Origin: Macrococcoides goetzii
GTDB lineage: Bacteria > Bacillota > Bacilli > Staphylococcales > Staphylococcaceae
DNA: 62,110 bases
Direction: 5' to 3'
Assembly (NCBI RefSeq): GCF_002742385.2
Contig: NZ_MJBI02000008.1
Span: 1 to 62,110 of the forward strand
A program made the position numbers and the translations under genes. The notes below the pieces were generated by a model. It was not told the DNA's origin, did no database searches, and worked only from the letters and a program-made list of their open reading frames with translations. This document shows positions 17,881 to 27,520 of the stretch, one piece after another. Every line of letters begins with the position of its first letter. Positions within the stretch are counted from its first letter, which is position 1.

Positions 17881-18792
17881 CGGATTTAAATGTTCAATTT
17901 GGTCCATAATATTTTCAAGTTCTTCAACTTTATACTGGAATCTACCGTGGAAGACAAATTTTTCGAAGAATGTTTGCAGTTCTTCTTCACCTACAATCAC
18001 CTTCACTCCATTATCTCTCGAATAATTAGTGATATGTTCACTACCAACACCTTCTGCATTATAGTACGCAATCGGTGTTACCGGATATGGTAACTCAAAC
18101 ACTTTCTCTAAACGTTCTGCTTTTAATTTCAATGCTTCAATCGAGTGGTTATATGTTCTGAATTCAGCATTACCTTCTTTGTTCTTATCCAGAACAATTG
18201 TCTGTTCAAGTTTCGGATCAAGCTCTAATATGTTAAACACACCTTCAAGCATCGGTTCACCAGCAAACTGCATTTCACTTACACCGTGGTAAATATGACC
18301 AGTCCAGTAATTAGAATCTATCAGATAGATACCTGTTCTCGTTAATACAACATGATCAAGTTTATCAGTGCTCTTCACACGTTTACCAGGAATATAAATA
18401 TTAGCAAGTACGTGCATATCTTCAGGACGAATACGTTCTTCACGAATAAATTGTTCTTTTAACTGAATTAAAGTTAGGTCAGTTAAATATTCACCTTTAT
18501 CTTTCGAGAACATCTTTAAAGATTCGATATGTGATGATTTCTCATCAATTGTTTTCTGTAATGTTTCTTTTTGTTCTGCTAGTTCTTTTTTATATTGAAG
18601 TCGAGACTTTTCACTCTCATCGTGATACTCATCTGATCTAATTTTCTGTGCTTTACGAAATTCTTCTTCTTTACGCGCAATTGATTTTTTCTTGCTGGAT
18701 AATGCGAGTAACCATAAGACGAAGAATAATAAAGCCAGGACACCTAAACCAATTAACACATAAAATAAAGTACTTCCTACTTCTACTGACAT
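17878..18792 (-). CDS. Membrane-anchored NERD-like protein
   Basis: About 304 residues. One N-terminal membrane helix (about 7-31), a long charged coiled coil (about 36-90), then a domain resembling NERD (nuclease-related domain): LDHVVLTRTGIYLIDSNYWTG and surrounding strands. The catalytic-type D...ExK pattern is not clear, so nuclease activity is uncertain. ATG 18792 is chosen because AAGG lies 8 bases upstream; an earlier GTG overlaps the ribosome site. Convergent with the nucleotidase. Confidence 0.65.
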   Translation of the reverse strand: MSVEVGSTLFYVLIGLGVLALLFFVLWLLALSSKKKSIARKEEEFRKAQKIRSDEYHDESEKSRLQYKKELAEQKETLQKTIDEKSSHIESLKMFSKDKGEYLTDLTLIQLKEQFIREERIRPEDMHVLANIYIPGKRVKSTDKLDHVVLTRTGIYLIDSNYWTGHIYHGVSEMQFAGEPMLEGVFNILELDPKLEQTIVLDKNKEGNAEFRTYNHSIEALKLKAERLEKVFELPYPVTPIAYYNAEGVGSEHITNYSRDNGVKVIVGEEELQTFFEKFVFHGRFQYKVEELENIMDQIEHLNP

Positions 18793-19036
18793 ATCATTCA
18801 CCTTTCTAACCGTATTTCCTTTATTATAATGAAATTTCAGAAGAACTTCATCGAAAATATGAAAGTAATTTGTGAAAGTTTACTCTAATTAAAAATATAA
18901 ATAAGAAATTAATATTCTGAACAAAGATTAACAATGTTTAATAAAATATAAATTCTAAATTAATAATGATATGAAATAATTTAAGTGTCCTAAAAATATT
19001 TTTGGGCAAAATTAAATTTTCTCGGAGGATGATACC

Positions 19037-19225
19037 ATGGCAATGTATAAACGTTTATTATTAGCAGGTACTTTCGCATCAGCATTATTATTAGGTGCAT
19101 GTGGTGAAGAGGAAAAAACAGACGACGCAAAAACTGAAGATGCAGCAACAACTGAAGAAGAAACGACTGAAGATGATGCTGCTACAGAAGAAGAGACAAC
19201 TGAAGAAGAAACTGAAGAAGCTTAA
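19037..19225 (+). CDS. Tiny, extremely acidic lipoprotein
   Basis: 62 residues. The N-terminus is a lipoprotein signal peptide with lipobox LLGAC, Cys at 22. The mature part, about 41 residues, consists almost only of Thr, Glu, Asp and Ala in TEE/TTEEE repeats. GGAGG precedes the ATG and a clean terminator follows. Preceded by about 235 bases of AT-rich sequence without a recognisable gene. Function unknown; it could be a surface charge or metal-buffering peptide. Confidence 0.75.
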   Translation: MAMYKRLLLAGTFASALLLGACGEEEKTDDAKTEDAATTEEETTEDDAATEEETTEEETEEA

Positions 19226-19237
19226 TATTTTTTTATT

Positions 19238-19265
19238 GACTATCTCGCATGAGGTAGTCTTTTTT
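19238..19265 (+). terminator. Terminator of the acidic lipoprotein gene
   Basis: Perfect 9-bp stem GACTATCTC / GAGGTAGTC with loop GCAT and six T. Confidence 0.9.
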
Positions 19266-19280
19266 CATCCTACGAATAAA

Positions 19281-19396
19281 GCTAAAACGGTGGAATAGAA
19301 GTTACCACTACGACAAAAACCGAACAAAAACTATAAATCAAAGAACGATTTATTAGTTTTGTCCGGTTTTTGCTAGTGGCAGAACACTTCTATCCC
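19281..19396 (-). repeat. Long intergenic repeat, copy A (inverted relative to copy B)
   Basis: About 115 bases whose reverse complement matches 22612-22728 with only about five differences over the central 85 bases. Each copy is itself a long imperfect hairpin: AAAAACCGGACAAAAC... pairs with ...GTTTTTGTTCGGTTTTT around an AT-rich centre. This copy begins 5 bases past the metK stop. It may act as the metK terminator. Confidence 0.85.
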
Positions 19397-19401
19397 TACC
19401 T

Positions 19402-20595
19402 CTATTTATTTAAATTTGCTTTTAAATCTTCAATTTTATCTGTCGCTTCCCATGGTAAATCAACGTCTGTACGACCGAAGTGACCGTAAGCAGCTGTTTG
19501 TTTGTAAATTGGGCGGCGAAGATCTAACATCTGAATGATACCTGCTGGACGTAAATCGAATGTTTTACGTACTGCGTCAACAAGTTGTTGTTCAGTGTAT
19601 TCAGATGTACCATAAGTTTCAACTGAAATAGATACGGGTTGTGCTACACCAATCGCATAAGCTAATTGTACTTCACATTTGTCAGCTAGACCTGCTGCAA
19701 CGATGTTCTTCGCAACATAACGCGCTGCATAAGCACCACTACGGTCAACTTTAGTCGCATCTTTACCAGAGAATGCACCACCACCGTGACGCGCATATCC
19801 TCCGTAAGTATCTACGATAATTTTACGGCCAGTAAGACCGGCATCCCCTTGAGGTCCACCGATTACGAAACGACCAGTTGGATTGATGAAATATTTTGTT
19901 TCTTCATCGATTAATTCAGCTGGAACAACTGGTTTAATAACGTGTTCTTTAATATCAGCCTGAATTTGTTCTAATTCAATTTTCTCATGGTGTTGAGATG
20001 AGATAACGATTGTGTCGATACGTTTAGGTTTACCCGCTTCATCATACTCAACTGTAACTTGTGTCTTACCATCTGGACGTAAGTATTCTAAAGTACCATC
20101 TTTACGTACTGCAGTCAGACGACGTGCTAATTCATGAGATAATGAAATTGGTAACGGCATTAAGCTTTCAGTTTCATTACATGCAAATCCAAACATTAAA
20201 CCTTGGTCACCTGCACCGATTGACTCGATATCAGAGTCAGATAAGTCGCCACGGTCTTCTAATGCACGGTCTACCCCTTGTGCAATATCAGGAGACTGCT
20301 CATCGATTGCAGTAAGTACTGCCATCGTCTGAAAGTCATAACCGAATTTAGCACGTGTATATCCGATTTCTTTTACAGTATCACGCACTACTTTAGGGAT
20401 ATCAACATAAGTTGATGTAGTAATTTCACCTGCGATTAAGGCCATACCTGTTGTTACTGATGTTTCACACGCTACACGCGCTTTTGGATCTCCTGTAAGA
20501 ATTGCATCTAAGATTGCATCTGAAATTTGGTCAGCAATTTTATCTGGATGTCCTTCTGTTACTGATTCTGACGTAAATAATTTACGATCTGTCAT
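19402..20595 (-). CDS. metK: S-adenosylmethionine synthetase
   Basis: A 397-residue enzyme making SAM from methionine and ATP. Family signatures: [16 protein letters not shown] (about 10-25), [10 protein letters not shown], and GGGAFSGKD (about 264-272). Cytoplasmic, tetrameric in relatives. AGGAGTG precedes the ATG. Expression is controlled by the SAM-I riboswitch immediately upstream and a strong promoter at 20830-20858. Divergent from pckA, as in other staphylococci. Confidence 0.97.
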   Translation of the reverse strand: MTDRKLFTSESVTEGHPDKIADQISDAILDAILTGDPKARVACETSVTTGMALIAGEITTSTYVDIPKVVRDTVKEIGYTRAKFGYDFQTMAVLTAIDEQSPDIAQGVDRALEDRGDLSDSDIESIGAGDQGLMFGFACNETESLMPLPISLSHELARRLTAVRKDGTLEYLRPDGKTQVTVEYDEAGKPKRIDTIVISSQHHEKIELEQIQADIKEHVIKPVVPAELIDEETKYFINPTGRFVIGGPQGDAGLTGRKIIVDTYGGYARHGGGAFSGKDATKVDRSGAYAARYVAKNIVAAGLADKCEVQLAYAIGVAQPVSISVETYGTSEYTEQQLVDAVRKTFDLRPAGIIQMLDLRRPIYKQTAAYGHFGRTDVDLPWEATDKIEDLKANLNK

Positions 20596-20642
20596 TTATA
20601 AACACTCCTATTAATATATATTTCACGGTTCAAGCTATAAAT

Positions 20643-20815
20643 AAAAAATAGCCCTCTCTCCTATTAAGAGAGAAGGCTAATTATACATAATTAGTCCATT
20701 CTGCTCTTATCGTTCAGACAACTGTCTGCAAACGGTTTGGCACCTTACTTAACAATGAAGTTAAGGGTTGCTGGGCTTCAAAGGGTCCATGTCCCTCCAC
20801 CACTCTGGATAAGAG
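20643..20815 (-). promoter_or_regulatory. SAM-I (S-box) riboswitch with terminator
   Basis: Read on the minus strand, the leader begins CTCTTATCCAGAG, continues GGTGGAGGGAC, CCTTTGAAGCCCAGCAACC, and closes with GATAAGAG: the conserved S-box order. The aptamer spans about 20701-20815. A terminator hairpin follows at about 20646-20681 (AGCC.CTCTCTC with GAGAGA.GGCT), then TTTTTT. SAM binding would promote termination and shut off metK. Confidence 0.95.
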
Positions 20816-20829
20816 AATCCGCAAGTTAG

Positions 20830-20858
20830 ATAATACTAAACTTTTTGTACACTGTCAA
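20830..20858 (-). promoter_or_regulatory. metK promoter
   Basis: On the minus strand, TTGACA (20853-20858), a 17-base spacer, and TATTAT (20830-20835). It is placed just upstream of the riboswitch 5' end. The remaining part of the gap up to 21004 is AT-rich pckA leader. Confidence 0.85.
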
Positions 20859-21004
20859 TATATCGGATTGATTCACAAATTTTCTGAATAATACTTTATC
20901 TCTAAAATTTTATTTATATTTAATGTAACACTTGAAACCTTATGTTATACTATTTCATGAAACTGCTTACATCAGCAGAAAATATAAACTTGGGGGACCT
21001 TTTA

Positions 21005-22594
21005 ATGAGCGAACAAATCTTTGGTAAATTAGACAACTTATTAAAGAGTGATATTGTGTTAAATCAATTATCAAGAACACAGTTAATCAACGAAATTTTA
21101 GCAAATCGTGAAGGTGTATTAACAGAATCAGGGGCTGTTAGAACTGAAACTGGTAAGTATACAGGTCGTTCACCTAAAGATAAATTTATCGTTGAAGAAG
21201 AAGAAACAAAAGACCAAATCGACTGGGGTACAATCAACCAACCTATCTCTGAAGAAATCTTCTTAAAATTATTAGACCGCGTTTTAGACTACTTAGGAAC
21301 AAAAGATAAAGTTTATGAATTTAATGGTTATGCAGGTGCAGACCCTGCTACACAATTAAATTTACGTGTCATCAATGAGTTAGCTTGGCATAACTTATTT
21401 GCACGTACGATGTTTATCCGTCCTGAAACATTTAATGAAGGTATCTTAATCGATCCTGACTTCACAATCATTTCTGCACCACACTTTAAAGCAGATCCTA
21501 AAATCGACGGTACAAAATCTGAAACTTTTATCATCACTAGTTTCAAACATAAAATCATCTTAATCGGTGGTACTGAATATGCCGGAGAAATGAAAAAAGG
21601 TATATTCGGTGTTATGAACTACTTATTACCAACACAAGGTGTAATGAGCATGCACTGTTCAGCAAACGTTGGTGAAAATAAAGATGTAGCGTTATTCTTC
21701 GGTTTATCAGGAACAGGTAAAACAACTTTATCAGCTGACCCACACCGTAAATTAATCGGTGATGACGAGCATGGCTGGAATGATAACGGTGTATTCAACA
21801 TCGAGGGTGGTTGCTATGCGAAGACGATTGATCTTTCTCGCGAGAAAGAACCTCAAATCTATGATGCGATCCGTTACGGTGCGATTTTAGAAAACGTTAA
21901 AGTTGATGAAAAAGGTTTCCCAGACTATGAAGACAAATCATTAACAGAAAATACACGTGCAGCATACCCAATTGAAAATATTGATAATATCGTATTACCA
22001 TCAATTGCTGGTCATGCGAAAACAATTATCTTCTTAACAGCAGATGCATTCGGCGTATTACCTCCGATCTCTAAATTAACAAAAGAACAAGCAATGTACC
22101 ACTTCTTAAGTGGATTTACATCTAAATTAGCAGGTACTGAGCGCGGTGTAACGAGCCCACAACCAGTATTCTCAACATGTTTCGGTTCACCATTCTTACC
22201 TTTACATGCAACAGTATATGCGAATATGTTAGGTGAATTAATCGACAAGCACGGTTCAGACGTATACTTAGTAAACACTGGATGGACTGGTGGAGAATAT
22301 GGTGTAGGTAGCCGTATGAACTTAACACATACGCGTTCTATGATTCGCCGTGCAATCAGTGGAGAAATTAAAAATGCTGAATTCACGCAAGATCCAATCT
22401 TTGGATTACACGTACCAAACTCAGTGCCAGGTGTTCCTAAAGAAATCTTAATGCCACGTAACGTTTGGGTATCTCAAGATGCTTACGATGAAAAAGCAAA
22501 GGATTTAGCATTACGCTTCCAGGAAAACTTTAAGAAATTCGGTGAAAAGTCAGCTGAAATCGAAGAAAAAGGCGGCTTTATCTTTAGAGGATAA
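21005..22594 (+). CDS. pckA: Phosphoenolpyruvate carboxykinase (ATP)
   Basis: 529 residues. Converts oxaloacetate and ATP to phosphoenolpyruvate and CO2, the first step of gluconeogenesis. Kinase-1a loop [11 protein letters not shown], plus the [12 protein letters not shown] and [10 protein letters not shown] blocks of the ATP-dependent family. The frame is open 21 codons further upstream, but GGGGGACC seven bases before ATG 21005 sets the start and matches the usual family length. Divergent from metK; followed closely by repeat copy B. Confidence 0.97.
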   Translation: MSEQIFGKLDNLLKSDIVLNQLSRTQLINEILANREGVLTESGAVRTETGKYTGRSPKDKFIVEEEETKDQIDWGTINQPISEEIFLKLLDRVLDYLGTKDKVYEFNGYAGADPATQLNLRVINELAWHNLFARTMFIRPETFNEGILIDPDFTIISAPHFKADPKIDGTKSETFIITSFKHKIILIGGTEYAGEMKKGIFGVMNYLLPTQGVMSMHCSANVGENKDVALFFGLSGTGKTTLSADPHRKLIGDDEHGWNDNGVFNIEGGCYAKTIDLSREKEPQIYDAIRYGAILENVKVDEKGFPDYEDKSLTENTRAAYPIENIDNIVLPSIAGHAKTIIFLTADAFGVLPPISKLTKEQAMYHFLSGFTSKLAGTERGVTSPQPVFSTCFGSPFLPLHATVYANMLGELIDKHGSDVYLVNTGWTGGEYGVGSRMNLTHTRSMIRRAISGEIKNAEFTQDPIFGLHVPNSVPGVPKEILMPRNVWVSQDAYDEKAKDLALRFQENFKKFGEKSAEIEEKGGFIFRG

Positions 22595-22611
22595 TAATAA
22601 ACATAAAGGCT

Positions 22612-22728
22612 GGGACAGAAGTGTTCTGCCACAAGCAAAAACCGGACAAAACTAATAAATCGCGCTTTGATTTATAGTTTTTGTTCGGTTTTTGTCGTAG
22701 TGGCAACTGCTGTGCCGCCGTTTAAGCT
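22612..22728 (+). repeat. Long intergenic repeat, copy B
   Basis: Begins GGGACAGAAGTGTTCTGCC 17 bases after the pckA stop; inverted relative to copy A at 19281-19396. The internal hairpin arms are about 22630-22662 and 22668-22703. The GGGACAG start is reminiscent of the dispersed GGGACAGAA intergenic repeats of staphylococci. The two copies bracket the metK-pckA pair. Confidence 0.85.
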
Positions 22729-22772
22729 GTTAAACAGAAGAGGGCTAAGACTTATGTCTCACCTTCTATTTT

Positions 22773-23522
22773 TTATTCTACAGCTAACATCCATCTATAA
22801 ATTTCTTGTAGTATCATCCGTTCATTATCAGGTCGAAGAACGTGTGCTTCACCTTCTAAGTATATCGCTTTATGCTTTATACCTAAGTTTTTAAGTCTTT
22901 CTTCAAGCATCTTGCCATGCGCGATATTAACCTGTTTATCTTCTGTTCCGTGAATAATCATAATTGGCGGACTGTCTGCTTTTATCAGATTAATACCTTC
23001 GCGTTTATCATAGGCGGCTTTATCTGTAATCGGACCGACGATGCGCTTTAACATGCTGCGCAAGTCTAGTCGTTCATCATACATATAATAAATACTCGAT
23101 ACGCCGCCCCATGTAATAAAAGATGTCACGTCACTATTCTGATACGTAACGAGCCCTTGAATACCCCCGCGTGAAAATCCTATAAAATGTAATGGTACAT
23201 CTGGATACTTTGTTCTAAGTATACGCACAAGTGCATATACATCCTCACGATCACCTCCTCCAAACTCATCCTGACCATTATGATGCGTTCCGCGGTAATA
23301 AGGTGCTGCAACGAGTGTATTCGGATAAGCAAAGCGCATCAGTCCAGCTGGTCTTAGCGTCCCTACCTGTCCTTTTCCACCGCGAAGATATATAATGATA
23401 CGCTCAACAATTTTCGGTTCATATAATAATCCTTTAACTTCAAATTCATCAGACTGATATGTAATCTCTTGAAAACTTATTCCTTGATAAGAAGCAGGTA
23501 TTAATTTACTCGTAATGAACAT
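22773..23522 (-). CDS. Alpha/beta hydrolase, prolyl-oligopeptidase-like
   Basis: 249 residues with an alpha/beta hydrolase core: nucleophile elbow GFSRGG (Ser at about 114), acid in IHGTEDKQVN, and His in GEAHVL. Resembles S9-type serine hydrolases; substrate unknown. The ATG at 23522 has AGGAG seven bases upstream, inside the end of the preceding Nudix gene, so the two genes overlap by 17 bases and are coupled. Both flank pckA as in staphylococci. Confidence 0.8.
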   Translation of the reverse strand: MFITSKLIPASYQGISFQEITYQSDEFEVKGLLYEPKIVERIIIYLRGGKGQVGTLRPAGLMRFAYPNTLVAAPYYRGTHHNGQDEFGGGDREDVYALVRILRTKYPDVPLHFIGFSRGGIQGLVTYQNSDVTSFITWGGVSSIYYMYDERLDLRSMLKRIVGPITDKAAYDKREGINLIKADSPPIMIIHGTEDKQVNIAHGKMLEERLKNLGIKHKAIYLEGEAHVLRPDNERMILQEIYRWMLAVE

Positions 23523-23976
23523 CAAAACGCTCCTTTAGTGTATCTAATATGTACAGAATACAGTTATCTTTTAACAGGAAACTTTTATCTTCTGTCTGAA
23601 TATCATTCAGAGCCTTTGCAATTACCGGACCATCTGTTTCCAGATAATCTTCACGTTTGTCGATATGCGCTACTTCTACATAGAAGACATCTTTACTGAA
23701 TGGTGACTGATCATATACGGTATAGGTGCCTATAAACTCATAATTACGCACTACACCACCAGTTTCTTCATATAATTCACGATGCATCGCTTCAATAGGT
23801 GTTTCATCATGTTCAACTTTTCCACCCGGGAATTCAATACCTCGAATTTTATTATGCGTAAGTAGCATATTACCCTTAAAGTTTGTTATTATTAGTACAT
23901 GTTTACTTGTTGGTATATCAGTCTTATCTTTTATTTCAAGCATTACTTTATTACCAACATGATCTGTAAAAATCAT
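23506..23976 (-). CDS. Nudix hydrolase, YtkD-like
   Basis: 156 residues with a complete Nudix box, GGKVEHDETPIEAMHRELYEETGG (starting at about 51), binding the catalytic divalent cation through the REL-EE glutamates. Relatives include B. subtilis YtkD, a nucleoside triphosphatase / RNA 5'-pyrophosphohydrolase. GGAG precedes the ATG. Overlaps the hydrolase gene downstream. Confidence 0.85.
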   Translation of the reverse strand: MIFTDHVGNKVMLEIKDKTDIPTSKHVLIITNFKGNMLLTHNKIRGIEFPGGKVEHDETPIEAMHRELYEETGGVVRNYEFIGTYTVYDQSPFSKDVFYVEVAHIDKREDYLETDGPVIAKALNDIQTEDKSFLLKDNCILYILDTLKERFDVHYE

Positions 23977-24020
23977 TAATCTGCTCCATTCATCACAAAA
24001 TTATCTATCTAGAGGTTACT

Positions 24021-24794
24021 ATGAAAAAACTAACTGTATTTTTTATTATTTTAACATTAATTATTACCGGTTGTGCAGCACCACAGGAAAAAAAGAAACC
24101 ATTGACGAAGGACCAGATTATCGCTCGAATGCAGAAGAATATTAAAGCAACAGACAGTATTTCTCTTGATGCCACTAATAAGACAACGATTTCATATGAT
24201 AAGTTCACAACAAAGTTTACACAGGATACAGCATCTCAATTTGATACGATCAATAAAAGTGCGCTACTTATTAAAGCTGATTCAAATAACACGAAATATC
24301 CTGTAAAGTCTGTTATATTCAATATGGATGAGGGGAATATAGAAGCCTTTCCTGAACCTCAATATTTAAATTATCGTGCTCGTAATGCTGATATTCAGTA
24401 CTTTTCAAGTGTCCAATCAAATATGGTCAATTTAACAGATATTGTTCAAAATGTCGTCAAAAAAGAAGTTGATAATATAAAAACGACGGATAGCAGGATT
24501 CAATATCAAGGTAACTCTCAAAATTTAAAACATCTGTTTGATTACGGCGTCGATTTCTCAAGCATGAATCAAGTATCAACATTCAATGATTTAACGGATA
24601 TTAAAATTCAGAGTGGTTCATTTGATGTTGAATTATCACCCGTGAAGAAGCTACCCAAAACAATGTCTTTCGATATCAAGGTCAATGCTAAAATTAAAAA
24701 CAAACCTGTTACGATATTAATGACACAAGAAACGCATTATAAGAACTTTAATAAGACAAATGTTGCTATGTATAAAGCAGATGAAATAGATTAG
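24021..24794 (+). CDS. Lipoprotein, DUF6612-like
   Basis: 257 residues. Lipoprotein signal with LIITGCA, Cys at 18; a Lys-rich linker; then an antiparallel beta-looking domain (alternating ISYDKFTTKFTQ patterns). This shape recalls LolA/LppX-like lipoproteins of the DUF6612 group, which I suggest with moderate confidence. Nine bases separate it from yidD, so the two are probably cotranscribed and share the terminator at 25034. Confidence 0.7.
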   Translation: MKKLTVFFIILTLIITGCAAPQEKKKPLTKDQIIARMQKNIKATDSISLDATNKTTISYDKFTTKFTQDTASQFDTINKSALLIKADSNNTKYPVKSVIFNMDEGNIEAFPEPQYLNYRARNADIQYFSSVQSNMVNLTDIVQNVVKKEVDNIKTTDSRIQYQGNSQNLKHLFDYGVDFSSMNQVSTFNDLTDIKIQSGSFDVELSPVKKLPKTMSFDIKVNAKIKNKPVTILMTQETHYKNFNKTNVAMYKADEID

Positions 24795-24803
24795 GAGATT
24801 ATT

Positions 24804-25034
24804 ATGAAACAACTATTATTAGCTGGTATTAAATTTTACAGAAATTATATCTCACCAATGACACCACCCACATGCCGCTTCACACCGACATGTTCCCAAT
24901 ATGGATTAGAAGCAATTGAAACACACGGTGCATTAAAAGGAAGCTATTTAACGATCGTAAGAATCCTTAAATGTCACCCGTTTCATCCCGGTGGCTATGA
25001 CCCAGTCCCAGACAAAGAACATCATCATCATTAA
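24804..25034 (+). CDS. yidD: Membrane protein insertion efficiency factor YidD
   Basis: 76 residues. Characteristic [27 protein letters not shown] with the conserved cysteines, then [14 protein letters not shown]. Helps YidC insert membrane proteins; peripheral at the inner face. Ends in four natural His residues. GGAG precedes the ATG. Confidence 0.95.
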   Translation: MKQLLLAGIKFYRNYISPMTPPTCRFTPTCSQYGLEAIETHGALKGSYLTIVRILKCHPFHPGGYDPVPDKEHHHH

Positions 25035-25066
25035 AAAAGGAAATTCCAAAATGGAATTTCCTTTTT
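25034..25066 (+). terminator. Terminator between yidD and menC
   Basis: Stem AAAAGGAAATTCCA / TGGAATTTCCTTTT with a 3-base loop. T-rich on both strands, so probably bidirectional for the convergent menEC operon. Confidence 0.9.
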
Positions 25067-25081
25067 ACCTATACAGCTTTA

Positions 25082-26062
25082 TTAATCGTAAGCAGCTAAT
25101 AATGTGAGATGAGATTTCTTTACTTTTGGTACTGATATGACCAGTTGGTTGCCTTCGATTATTTCATCATATTCAGTAAAGTCATGCGCAAAATAAGTAC
25201 CTTTCGGCGTAATGTCCGGTACAGTCTGAAACGTTTCACCGAGCAGTGCAGTGAAATATTTGCTGAGACCAAATTCATACATGCCGCCGGATACGAGCTT
25301 CATTTCTGATAAGTTTTCTTTTATCTTAAGTGCACTAGTCACGCCACCTAATCTACTATATTTAATAACAGCAGTATTAACGCCTATATTATAAAATTGT
25401 TGTATCGTATGCGCATCAGTCGCACTTTCATCGATGGCAAGATTAATCTTCGGATTCAAGCGATGTAACAAACGATAATCTTCAATCGAACTGAACGGCT
25501 CTTCAAAATAAAGAATGTCATACTCAGAAAGTTTACTGATCAAGTTAAAATGATTTGCATCCATTAACCTGTTTGCGTCGATGACGATCTCTATATCACT
25601 CGTCTTTCGAATCGTTTGAACCTGCTCTAAAATATTGTCATGCATCTTTAATTTTACACGTGTAGCGTTCGGTTGAATAACACGCGCATCATGATGCAGC
25701 GTTTGACCGATCAACACAGTCACTGGCTTTAGCGTATTAAAATATTGATACGCAATGATATCAAAACAACTGGATGCATTGGGTTTTTCAGGATCAAGTA
25801 AAGTATTGAATGCTTCTATTGAAGATATCGGTCTATTTTTTATTATTTGAAACTGATTGACGAGTGATTGATAAACCGTTTCTATCGTTTCAAAATGATA
25901 CCACGGTGTCTCAAAACTATTTGCTTCCGCAAAATATTCCACACCATCAATTACGATACCTGCTACAAGTACCTTACGCTCATTTAAAGTAATAAGATTT
26001 GTCTTGATCGGCGCTTTAAATGCTGCAGCATATGAATAAATATTAAGATTTGAGATATTCAT
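25082..26062 (-). CDS. menC: o-Succinylbenzoate synthase
   Basis: 326 residues, enolase superfamily. Second-half barrel motifs: VKLKM (catalytic Lys), DANRL, EEPF and DES metal ligands, and VIKYSR with the second Lys. Dehydrates SHCHC to o-succinylbenzoate in menaquinone synthesis. Start at ATG 26062; it overlaps menE by 20 bases. Second gene of menE-menC. Confidence 0.93.
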   Translation of the reverse strand: MNISNLNIYSYAAAFKAPIKTNLITLNERKVLVAGIVIDGVEYFAEANSFETPWYHFETIETVYQSLVNQFQIIKNRPISSIEAFNTLLDPEKPNASSCFDIIAYQYFNTLKPVTVLIGQTLHHDARVIQPNATRVKLKMHDNILEQVQTIRKTSDIEIVIDANRLMDANHFNLISKLSEYDILYFEEPFSSIEDYRLLHRLNPKINLAIDESATDAHTIQQFYNIGVNTAVIKYSRLGGVTSALKIKENLSEMKLVSGGMYEFGLSKYFTALLGETFQTVPDITPKGTYFAHDFTEYDEIIEGNQLVISVPKVKKSHLTLLAAYD

Positions 26063-27446
26063 GCACAAACCATTCCTTACATTGATGACGTGATATTTTT
26101 CCGTTCGATGTTCGTTTTAAATTATTTACTCGAATAAATTGTTTAGGATGCTTATATTTTGCGATATTATTATTTAATGCATTCTGAATAGTTGCAGCCA
26201 TATTACCATCCGCTTCATATAAACAAACCGGCACACTGCCCCACTCGCTGTCTTTAATACCAATAACACAAGCTGCATGTACAGACGTATGACTGAGTAT
26301 GACCTGCTCAATTTCTGAAGGATATATATTTTCTCCACCTGAAATAATTAAATCTTTACGACGGTCTAATATATACAGGTAATCATCTTCGATATACCCG
26401 ATATCTCCTGTTAAGAAATATCCATCTATGAATGCTTCTTGATTTGCACTTTCCGGATAAAGATAACCGTGCATGACATTATCCCCACGTACGCCAATTT
26501 CCCCGACCTGATTCACTGCATTAAATAATTGGATATTTTGATTGATCTGGCCTACACTCTTTGGGTACTTTTGAATATCTTTTGGCGATGCTGTAATCAT
26601 CTGAGAACATGTTTCAGTCATGCCAAATGATGTATAGATGGGTAGGTCAGCACTTTGTGCCTGAATAAGTAAGCGATCATCTAGTTTAGCGCCACCAATC
26701 AGTATGCCTTGAAGTGCATATTGCTGGTTAAGTCCTTGTCTTAAGAGACGTTCTAACGTTTGGGGTACAAGAGAGATATGCGTAATCTCTTTATCTTTAA
26801 TGTCATCGATAATCTGCTTTGCATCAAACTTTTCATGCAATACGACAGTGCAGCCATCAATCACTGCACGTAATAATATACTCAAACCACTTATATGAAA
26901 CAACGGGAGAACATCCAGCCAAATTGAATCATGGTCATACGTAAATATCTGTTTACAGTTTCCGGCACTTGCTAAATGATTAATAAAGCGTTGAGGTACT
27001 GCTTTCTGAACACCAGTCGTCCCTGAAGTAAACATAATAGATAATATATCTTCTGGATGATTCGGTTTAGCAGTTAATGTTGAATGCTGATTTATTGCCT
27101 TTCTAACAAACTCTGATTTATGGATAGCAGAGATGTGCGTGTAAGTATTATTTGAAAATAAAAGCTCCGTATCCACAGACGCCATTTGCTTTCTCATTTC
27201 ATGTTCAGTCAGATGCTTATTGATCATCACTATTTCAATATTCGCAATTATCGCAGCATGAATAAAATAACAATCCATTAATGTATTTTCCGCTACAAGC
27301 GCAACACGATGATGTTGAAGTTGATCGAGTTCGTATGCTACTTTTTGAGCTTGTTCGTAGAGTAATTGATAAGAAATATGTTGATCTTGATAAAAAATTG
27401 CTGTTTTATCTGGATATCGATTTGATGTTGTCTTAAGCCACTGCAT
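26043..27446 (-). CDS. menE: o-Succinylbenzoate-CoA ligase
   Basis: 467 residues, ANL adenylating-enzyme family. AMP-binding P-loop IMFTSGTTGVQK (about 145-156), FGMTETCS, and the C-terminal hinge DRRKDLIISGGENIYPSEIE. Activates o-succinylbenzoate with CoA and ATP. AGAGGAC precedes the ATG. The 62-bp hairpin array ends about 75 bases upstream of this gene. Confidence 0.95.
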   Translation of the reverse strand: MQWLKTTSNRYPDKTAIFYQDQHISYQLLYEQAQKVAYELDQLQHHRVALVAENTLMDCYFIHAAIIANIEIVMINKHLTEHEMRKQMASVDTELLFSNNTYTHISAIHKSEFVRKAINQHSTLTAKPNHPEDILSIMFTSGTTGVQKAVPQRFINHLASAGNCKQIFTYDHDSIWLDVLPLFHISGLSILLRAVIDGCTVVLHEKFDAKQIIDDIKDKEITHISLVPQTLERLLRQGLNQQYALQGILIGGAKLDDRLLIQAQSADLPIYTSFGMTETCSQMITASPKDIQKYPKSVGQINQNIQLFNAVNQVGEIGVRGDNVMHGYLYPESANQEAFIDGYFLTGDIGYIEDDYLYILDRRKDLIISGGENIYPSEIEQVILSHTSVHAACVIGIKDSEWGSVPVCLYEADGNMAATIQNALNNNIAKYKHPKQFIRVNNLKRTSNGKISRHQCKEWFVHEYLKS

Positions 27447-27520
27447 AATTCCACGTCCTCTTAGTTAATATAATTATCATATCAAAAAGAAGAAGTTTAT
27501 ACATCGGAATGCGCTTTGGT

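Noticed and set aside
20061-20315. Plus-strand open frame inside metK
   Set aside because: Antisense to a strongly conserved enzyme gene, no start signal.
22729-22772. Terminator hairpin before the hydrolase gene
   Set aside because: The AAGAC / GTCTC stem is short and imperfect; left as possible only.
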